DNA of 64,000 bases from Lachnospiraceae bacterium (GTDB lineage Bacteria > Bacillota > Clostridia > Lachnospirales > Lachnospiraceae), in NCBI GenBank assembly GCA_015057165.1, contig SVEY01000018.1, positions 1 through 64,000 of the forward strand, in the 5' to 3' direction. A model generated the notes under the pieces. That model had not been told where the DNA came from. It made no database searches and saw nothing but the letters and a program-made list of their open reading frames with translations. The translations under genes and the position numbers were made by a program. Below are positions 58,926 through 64,000 of the stretch, piece after piece; the first letter of the stretch is position 1, and each line of letters opens with the position of its first letter.

Positions 58926-59554
58926 ATGGAAACAAAAGAATATCTTGACATAATCGCAAATGAGATACATCGAACGATTGTAGCCACCGTTGATGACGAA
59001 GGCCTTCCGGTGACGGCAGCAATCGATATGATGGATAGTGATGAAAATAGTTTGTATTTCCTCACAGCAAAGGGCAAAGGTTTTATGACAGGTTGAAGAA
59101 ACGAGAGTTTCTTGCCCTGACTGCAATGAAGGGTGAGGATACCATGAGCAGCGTGGCTGTGTCTATCCGTGGAAAGGTTCGGGAGCTTGGATATGATAAG
59201 ATTCCGGAAATGTTTGAGAAAAATCCGTATATGCGCAAGATATATCCTACAGAGGAGTCTATGCAGGCTCTGACGGTGTTTCAGATATATGAGGGCAGCG
59301 GTGAGTGGTTCGATCTTTCAAAGAAACCGATAGAGCGTGCTTCTTTTACATTTGGAGCGGTGGAGAAAAAGGTAGAGGGATATTTCATTACTGACACATG
59401 TATTGGCTGTGGAAGCTGCGCGGCGGTTTGTCCGCAGAACTGTATCATTCAAGACGGAAGGCCGTTTTTGATTGAACAGGAACACTGTCTTCATTGTGGT
59501 AACTGTATGACGGCTTGTCCTGTAGATGCGGTGGAAAGAAGACTTTATGTATAA
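58926..59554 (+). pseudogene. PNPOx-like flavoprotein with 2x4Fe-4S domain, single frameshift
   Basis: The ATG after GGAGGAATT starts METKEYLDIIANEIHRTIVA and runs through LYFLTAKGKGF. There a run of four T (59081-59084; five expected) shifts the frame to a TGA at 59094. The other frame resumes exactly (YDRLKKREFLALTAMKG), ending in two ferredoxin motifs (CIGCGSCAAVCP and CLHCGNCMTACP). Together it is a PNPOx-like split barrel plus dicluster ferredoxin, known in Clostridia as an FMN/Fe-S redox protein of about 210 aa. Either recently inactivated, a sequencing slip in a T-run, or phase-variable. Confidence 0.85.
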
Positions 59555-59712
59555 ACTCTTTGGAATCTCAGGATGATTTTGACCGGTTTTGATGCTGTTT
59601 GACATCTTATTTTGCATTTCACCTTCTGTTTTTTGCCACTTACATCAAATGTCAGGACAGAACTTTCGATATATTGTATGATTGAATCATCAAAGAGAAA
59701 GGAGGCCAGGGC

Positions 59713-60150
59713 ATGAAGGTAAGTGTTGATATTTCTGCTGAATATAAAGAACCATATGCAGTGATCTATACCGACAAGGTGACAGATGAGATCCAGCGAA
59801 TGCTTGATATATTCAGCACAAACGAAACTCCCATAACTGCCCTGCAGAATGAAGAAGATCTCATCGTTCTGCAGCCTAAGGAAATATACATGGTCAGAGT
59901 AGAGGATGGAGATACGATTATTTATGGTGAAAAACAAAAATATCGTTCACGGAAAAGACTCTATGAGATTGGCCAGCAGTTAGGAAAACAGTTCATGCAG
60001 ATATCAAAATCCACACTGATCAATCTGTCTTATATGGACAGTGTTGAGCCGGGATTCAGCGGAACGCTTTTGTTGAAGTTGAAGAATGGATGCAAAGATT
60101 ACGTTTCGAGAAGATATCTGCCGGAATTCAAAAAATATCTTGGATTATAG
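59713..60150 (+). CDS. LytTR-type transcriptional regulator
   Basis: 145 aa. An N-terminal 45-residue region without receiver domain is followed by the LytTR DNA-binding domain (about 50-145): EEDLIVLQPKEIYMVRVEDG, YRSRKRLYEIGQQLGKQFMQ, ISKSTLINLSYMDSVEPGFS and VSRRYLPEFKKYLGL. A receiver-less LytTR followed by a DUF3021 membrane protein is the known LytTR regulatory system pair, where the membrane protein holds the regulator inactive. AAAGGAGGCC lies upstream. It may bind the shared upstream motif described among the findings, but this is untested. Confidence 0.92.
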   Translation: MKVSVDISAEYKEPYAVIYTDKVTDEIQRMLDIFSTNETPITALQNEEDLIVLQPKEIYMVRVEDGDTIIYGEKQKYRSRKRLYEIGQQLGKQFMQISKSTLINLSYMDSVEPGFSGTLLLKLKNGCKDYVSRRYLPEFKKYLGL

Positions 60151-60162
60151 GAGGCGAAAGCA

Positions 60163-60603
60163 ATGAAAGAGACAATAAAAGATTTAGCAAAGAGCACGGT
60201 AATTAGTATTGGAATGGCAATGGCTATTTTCTGTCTGGTTGGAATTGTATTTGATATAGGTTACAAAGGAAATTTCAGCTTTGAGAATTACAGATTTACA
60301 AAGATGGTTGTCGGTTGCGTTTTGGTTGGCCTTGGGTTTGGGGTTCCGACCATTGTGTACAGGAAGGAAAATCTTCCAATTCCGATTAGAGTGTTGATAC
60401 ACATGGGTATTGGTTGCGTGATTTACACAATCGTTGCCTATGCAGTCGGATGGATAGGTGGATCTGCAACCATCACTCAGGGAATTATAATTGTAGTGAT
60501 TCAACTTGCGGTTGCGTTTCTTATCTGGTTCCTTTTTATGAGATATTATCGTGCTGAGGCAAAGAAGATGAACGATAGGATCCAGGCAATGAAGCAAGAA
60601 TAA
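60163..60603 (+). CDS. DUF3021-family membrane protein, partner of LytTR regulator
   Basis: 146 aa with four TM helices (about 12-33, 45-63, 78-100, 106-126) and a charged C-terminal tail (YRAEAKKMNDRIQAMKQE). The size, layout and position 12 bases after the LytTR gene match the DUF3021 inhibitor of LytTR systems. Inhibition of the regulator at the membrane is the family's inferred role. TAGGAGGCG is the ribosome site. Confidence 0.9.
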   Translation: MKETIKDLAKSTVISIGMAMAIFCLVGIVFDIGYKGNFSFENYRFTKMVVGCVLVGLGFGVPTIVYRKENLPIPIRVLIHMGIGCVIYTIVAYAVGWIGGSATITQGIIIVVIQLAVAFLIWFLFMRYYRAEAKKMNDRIQAMKQE

Positions 60604-60623
60604 CAACATATATTTTTGAGAAG

Positions 60624-60656
60624 CATCGGTCAGAAATGATCGGTGTTTTCTTTTAC
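60624..60656 (+). terminator. Rho-independent terminator after DUF3021
   Basis: CATCGGTCA / TGATCGGTG stem (one mismatch), GAAA loop, then TTTTCTTTT. Confidence 0.75.
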
Positions 60657-60756
60657 CCAAAATCAGGAAGAAGGGTGCATATATACTCGCAGAGTATATA
60701 AATGAGATAGAGAATAATAGTTAAAAATTAGCAAAATGGAGGGATTATAACATAAG

Positions 60757-60797
60757 AAATACCACTAAGTAGTATTAAGCTGCTTAGTGGTATTTTT
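60757..60797 (+). terminator. Strong hairpin terminator in the apbE leader
   Basis: AAATACCACTAAG / CTTAGTGGTATTT perfect 13-bp stem with TTTT(T) after it. It lies 85 bases before apbE with TGGAGGG just upstream, so it could be a leader attenuator rather than the end of a gene. Confidence 0.75.
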
Positions 60798-60880
60798 ATG
60801 TATAAATCTCTTTTTCATTTAAGTTAATTTAAGTTTCACTCCTTATACTTTAATCAGGCAGGAGAAAGGAGACAGAATAT

Positions 60881-61816
60881 ATGCGGAACATAACAAAGGT
60901 AATTAAAGGTCTTGGAACCACAAATATTATTAGTGTTAAATCAGATGATGATAACGTTGAAAAAGTGTTATCCGACATAGAGATGTTAATTCAAGGCTAT
61001 GACAGATTATGGTCGATTTACAGTCCGGATAGTTTGGTTACAACGCTTAATAAAAAGGGCGAAGTATACACATTTAGCAGTAAAACAATAGACATAGTCA
61101 GAAGAGCAATGCAGTACAGTATTGATACGGATGGGTATTTCGATATCACAACCCGTCCGCTTAATATAATCTGGAAGAACGCAATTAAGAATAAGAAAAT
61201 GCCTGCTAAAGCAGATATAGATGATGCGCGAAACAGTGTTGATTACAGAGGAATATCTTTATTGGGAAATGAAATCAAACTAAAAAAAGGACAATCTATT
61301 GACCTTGGAGGAATCGCTAAAGGATTTCTGCTTGATGAAATAATAATAATGTTAAATGATGCAAGTATCACTAATGCAACAGTTAATCTCGGGGGAGCCG
61401 TAGGCATTATCGGAAGAAATGAAATACTGATTCGAAATCCATTTAAACCGCTTAAAAGCAGGGATATGTCATATATTTTATCTGTTGATATTGAAGATAA
61501 ATGTGTTGTCACATCGGGATCTTATGAGCAGGAATATGAAAAAAATGGAAATCGCTATCATCATATTATTAATCCGATGACGGGTTATCCTGCTGACACG
61601 AATATAAAATCCATAACGTTGATAGGCGATGAAGGTTCTAAACTTGACGCTTACGCAACAGGGATATTTTCTATGGATATTTCTGATGTAATGAAGCTCC
61701 TTTGTAAAAACAACATTGAAATGATTGCCATATTAAACGACGGACGTATTCTTGCAACAGACAGTATTAAGACCAATATAAAGGAGGTGCAATATGAAAA
61801 ATATAACAAAAGATAA
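60881..61816 (+). CDS. apbE: FAD:protein FMN transferase (ApbE)
   Basis: 311 aa, without signal peptide. It has WSIYSPDSLVTTLNKKGEVY, the conserved SIDLGGIAKGFLLDE, NLGGAVGIIG, SGSYEQEYEKNGNRYHHIIN (HHI motif and catalytic region) and DAYATGIFSM. All ApbE hallmarks are present. It moves FMN from FAD onto a threonine of a target with a (D/S)GAT motif. The next gene starts inside its end (23-base overlap) and carries such a motif, so it is the likely substrate. AAAGGAG precedes the ATG. Confidence 0.95.
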   Translation: MRNITKVIKGLGTTNIISVKSDDDNVEKVLSDIEMLIQGYDRLWSIYSPDSLVTTLNKKGEVYTFSSKTIDIVRRAMQYSIDTDGYFDITTRPLNIIWKNAIKNKKMPAKADIDDARNSVDYRGISLLGNEIKLKKGQSIDLGGIAKGFLLDEIIIMLNDASITNATVNLGGAVGIIGRNEILIRNPFKPLKSRDMSYILSVDIEDKCVVTSGSYEQEYEKNGNRYHHIINPMTGYPADTNIKSITLIGDEGSKLDAYATGIFSMDISDVMKLLCKNNIEMIAILNDGRILATDSIKTNIKEVQYEKYNKR

Positions 61817-63065
61817 AGTAACACAAATTATACGACACGTAGTTCAACTAATATCATTTATTATATATCCGGGATTATTTGCATTATGTTTTAACAGTAT
61901 CGGCGTAATATATCAATTAATAATTACAGGCACGGCATCAATTGCTACATTGCTTTCGCCGATTCTTATACTTGCAGCCATAATACCAATTTCTATAATA
62001 TGGGGACGATTCTTCTGTTCTTATATTTGCTCATTTGGTGCTATGCAGGAACTTTTTAATTGGCTCGGAGATATATTACATATTAAGAAGATACAGGTGC
62101 CTAAGGCTGTAGATAAATATTTGAAATACTTAAAATATGTTGTGATAGCGATATTCTTCCTAGTATGGACGCTTCAGGTTAATATTGACTCGTATCTTCC
62201 ATGGACGGCATTCGGTATACTTACATCATGGAATGGATTTAGTGGAGTACTGTCTATAGGCGGGATTATGCTTCTTCTAATAGTGATAGGAAGCCTGTTC
62301 TTAGATAGGTTTTTCTGTAAATATTTATGCCCGCTTGGCGGAGTATTTAGGTTAGTTACGAAACCGAGGCTTTTTAAAATAAGAAAGGCTGAAGGGTGTG
62401 TAAACTGTAATTCCTGTAACAAGAATTGCCCGATGAACGTTGATGTAAGTGCTACAGATAGTAGAGTTAAGGATTCTGAATGTATCGATTGCTTTAAATG
62501 CGTAAAGAGCTGCGAACCTCGTGTTCTCTGTACACCAACTAATCAAGCGGTTAACGGAACAGTTGCATCACTATCAATACTCGGCTTGTCTCTTGTTGGA
62601 AATGTGGCACTGGATAGTTATGAAAATGTTACATCAAGTAATGCGAATGTTGTTGCGGTATCCGAGGCAAATCCGTCATCAGAGAAGAGTTCAAATGATA
62701 CTTCATCGTCGAAGAATGAATCGACTTCTTCAAGTACAAGCACAGGACAATATAAAGACGGAACATATACAGGAACAGGTTCTGGATTCAGAGGAAATAC
62801 AAAGGTTACCGTTACAGTAAAGAATGGTGAAATATCATCTATAACAGTAGATTCTTATGAAGATGACTCGCAGTATTTCAACAAAGCAAAAACATCTGTA
62901 ATAAACAGTATAATAAGTAGTCAGGGCATAGATGTTTCGACGGTTTCGGGAGCAACATTTAGCAGTAACAGTATAATCGAAGCTGTTGCTAATGCACTTG
63001 ACTTACAATTTACAAATAACAATGAACAACTAGCGTCTTCAGGTAAAGGACACAAGAAAAGATAG
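61794..63065 (+). CDS. NosR/YccM-like polyferredoxin membrane protein with FMN-binding domain
   Basis: 423 aa. TM helices at about 12-35, 50-70, 100-120 and 145-165. Cys/Pro motifs on the inner face (FFCSYICSFGAMQELFNW; FCKYLCPLGGVFR). Two 4Fe-4S motifs CVNCNSCNKNCP and CIDCFKCVKSCE (about 200-245), one more TM, a Ser-rich linker, and a C-terminal FMN_bind domain ending VSTVSGATFSSNSIIEAV. The Thr of SGAT should carry covalent FMN added by the upstream ApbE. It probably carries electrons across the membrane (extracellular electron transfer or flavin-based reductase). GGAGGTGC lies inside apbE. Confidence 0.9.
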   Translation: MKNITKDKVTQIIRHVVQLISFIIYPGLFALCFNSIGVIYQLIITGTASIATLLSPILILAAIIPISIIWGRFFCSYICSFGAMQELFNWLGDILHIKKIQVPKAVDKYLKYLKYVVIAIFFLVWTLQVNIDSYLPWTAFGILTSWNGFSGVLSIGGIMLLLIVIGSLFLDRFFCKYLCPLGGVFRLVTKPRLFKIRKAEGCVNCNSCNKNCPMNVDVSATDSRVKDSECIDCFKCVKSCEPRVLCTPTNQAVNGTVASLSILGLSLVGNVALDSYENVTSSNANVVAVSEANPSSEKSSNDTSSSKNESTSSSTSTGQYKDGTYTGTGSGFRGNTKVTVTVKNGEISSITVDSYEDDSQYFNKAKTSVINSIISSQGIDVSTVSGATFSSNSIIEAVANALDLQFTNNNEQLASSGKGHKKR

Positions 63066-63104
63066 AGTTTACTATGAGCAGTAAGATACATGTGGAGGAT
63101 GATT

Positions 63105-63273
63105 ATGTCGAAGACAAAAGGTCTGGAAATTGTATTTGGAATTATGATGGTAACCGGGGATTGTGAAGCGAATTCTAGGGCATAGCCTTAGAAGTGATGT
63201 AACGGAGTATTACTACGCTCACCCGGAGTTTAGTGATTTTGAGAATGAGATAAGGAAGCTGACATTTAGTTAG
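63105..63273 (+). pseudogene. Deletion scar: DUF2798-like start joined to a tyrosine-recombinase end
   Basis: ATG 63105 (GGAGGATG upstream) starts MSKTKGLEIVFGIMMV, like small DUF2798-type membrane proteins, but meets TAG at 63183. In the +1 frame from 63154 the sequence IVKRILGHSLRSDVTEYYYA, then HPEFSDFENEIRKLTFS-stop, matches the end of a phage-type integrase: LGHS box and catalytic Tyr in TEYYYAH. The integrase has lost everything before this. Confidence 0.65.
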
Positions 63274-63290
63274 GGTTAAGAGAGTGAATG

Positions 63291-63318
63291 GCGTCGCATT
63301 TTGCGACGTCGTTTATTT
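63291..63318 (+). terminator. Hairpin terminator
   Basis: CGTCGC / GCGACG perfect stem around ATTTT, extended by G-T pairing, then CGTTTATTTTG. It ends the scarred region. Confidence 0.6.
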
Positions 63319-63404
63319 TGTGTAAAGAACTTTTAGAATTGTAGTGCATGATGTGATAAACTATTAACGGAGTGAACAAATCGAAGTTTGTAAGGGTGAA
63401 GAAA

Positions 63405-64000
63405 ATGAATTATAAAGTAATTGACAAAGAGATATATTATCGTAAAGGCGTATTTCGTCACTTTACGGAAGATTGCAAGTGCTCAACCTCGATAACGTCG
63501 AGAATAGACGTAACAGAGCTCGTCACACATTCAAAGAACACAGGAACGAAGTTTTATGTCAATTTCCTGTATATTCTTTCAAAGGTTATGAATTCACGTG
63601 AAGACTACAGAATGGGATACCTTTGGCAGACAGATGAGCTGATCTGCTATGACGTGATCAATCCAACACAGTATGTTTTCCATGAAGATACGGAAACCTG
63701 TACTCCGGTATATACAGAGTATTTTGAGGAATATAAAAAGTTTTACACTGGAGCTTTAAATGATGTTGAGGAAGCGAAGAAGACTCGTGAATATGGTTTA
63801 GATATGGCAAATCATCCAAACTGGTTTGATGCATCTTATATATCATGGCTTTCATATGACTCGCTTAATATTGAATTGCCTGATGGACATTTATTTTTTT
63901 CTCCTATTATCAATTGGGGGAAATACAGAGAGGAAAACGGTAGACTTGTTATGCCTGTAACTGTTCGACTTAATCACGCAATTGCAGATGGATATTTGGT
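63405..64000 (+). CDS. Chloramphenicol acetyltransferase-like acyltransferase (3' end beyond window)
   Basis: 198 codons visible, open to the window end. CAT family features: YYRKGVFRHFTEDCKCSTSI, FYVNFLYILSKVMNSREDYR and MGYLWQTDELICYDVINPTQ, then the conserved FFSPIINWGKYREENGRLVM and LNHAIADGYL, which carries the catalytic His in place of the usual HHAVCDG/NHAVADG. The last residues of the active-site loop are just cut. It would acetylate chloramphenicol or a related hydroxyl compound; many CatA-like proteins in gut Firmicutes are not resistance genes. AAGGGTGAAGA is the weak ribosome site. Confidence 0.88.
   Translation, partial: MNYKVIDKEIYYRKGVFRHFTEDCKCSTSITSRIDVTELVTHSKNTGTKFYVNFLYILSKVMNSREDYRMGYLWQTDELICYDVINPTQYVFHEDTETCTPVYTEYFEEYKKFYTGALNDVEEAKKTREYGLDMANHPNWFDASYISWLSYDSLNIELPDGHLFFSPIINWGKYREENGRLVMPVTVRLNHAIADGYL

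Noticed and set aside
63291-63308. Fourth copy of the GTCGCAT promoter motif
   Set aside because: The word is one arm of a perfect CGTCGC/GCGACG hairpin and no TATATA box follows at about 17 bases.
1-64000. tRNA or rRNA genes and insertion sequences
   Set aside because: Both strands were scanned by eye for T-loop and acceptor patterns, rRNA cores and transposase motifs with terminal repeats; none was convincing. A tRNAscan or ISfinder run could still find a missed one.

Overview
The window is low-GC DNA typical of a Gram-positive anaerobe of the class Clostridia, most likely family Lachnospiraceae. The evidence is the run Rel - MBL hydrolase - HemZ - HisS - AspS, Clostridia-type families (DUF4317, DUF1836, DUF5692, DUF6472, class II GalT, the ferredoxin/ASKHA protein), strong GGAGG ribosome sites, TTG/GTG starts, and a surface protein with a C-terminal sorting signal. 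No rRNA or tRNA gene and no intact insertion sequence was seen. The species cannot be named from the sequence.

Left accessory region (about 1-9800). It holds a frameshifted remnant, then a divergent XRE regulator next to a two-gene TIR-domain/membrane-protein cassette that looks like a defence module. Two genes follow that share a virtually identical 577-base 5' part but have unrelated 3' ends. Between them lie a broken DUF5648 repeat protein, a type III toxin-antitoxin locus of the CptIN type (two pseudoknot repeats, an attenuating terminator, the toxin gene) and a tiny secreted peptide. Next come a non-coding array of eight 73-bp double-hairpin units, a Nif11-type leader peptide fused to a zinc ribbon, and a self-regulated PadR - HAAS - DUF4097 envelope operon.

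Middle (9856-50279). A three-gene cassette of unknown function (novel protein, TerB-like protein, glycine-rich membrane protein) leads into ordinary chromosome. That includes stringent response and aminoacyl-tRNA synthesis, two diguanylate cyclase proteins (one with EAL), galactose use (class II GalT and a GH36 alpha-galactosidase), a sortase-anchored surface protein, a chemotaxis receptor, a corrinoid-activation-like ASKHA protein, AsnS/AsnA, a TrpR-like repressor, a secreted lipase, PcrA and RlmD. Many of these genes have recognisable promoters and terminators.

Right accessory region (50355-64000). A PIN toxin/antitoxin pair is followed by a structured leader RNA with its own promoter and terminator in front of a small PIN/NYN-like nuclease gene. 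A graveyard follows: YhcG-type nuclease, Schlafen-like ATP-binding protein, archaeal-type AAA ATPase, an MBL-DinD chimera and the last 40 codons of a tyrosine recombinase. Intact genes among these are a PilZ protein, a glutaredoxin, a large lipoprotein, a LytTR/DUF3021 pair, an ApbE plus Fe-S/FMN-binding membrane protein pair, and a chloramphenicol acetyltransferase-like gene cut by the window end.

Functional links: the GGDEF/EAL protein, the 7TM-GGDEF protein and the PilZ protein could form a c-di-GMP circuit. ApbE probably flavinylates its neighbour. Three distant genes (6721, 56989, 58926) share an unusual upstream motif and may be co-regulated.
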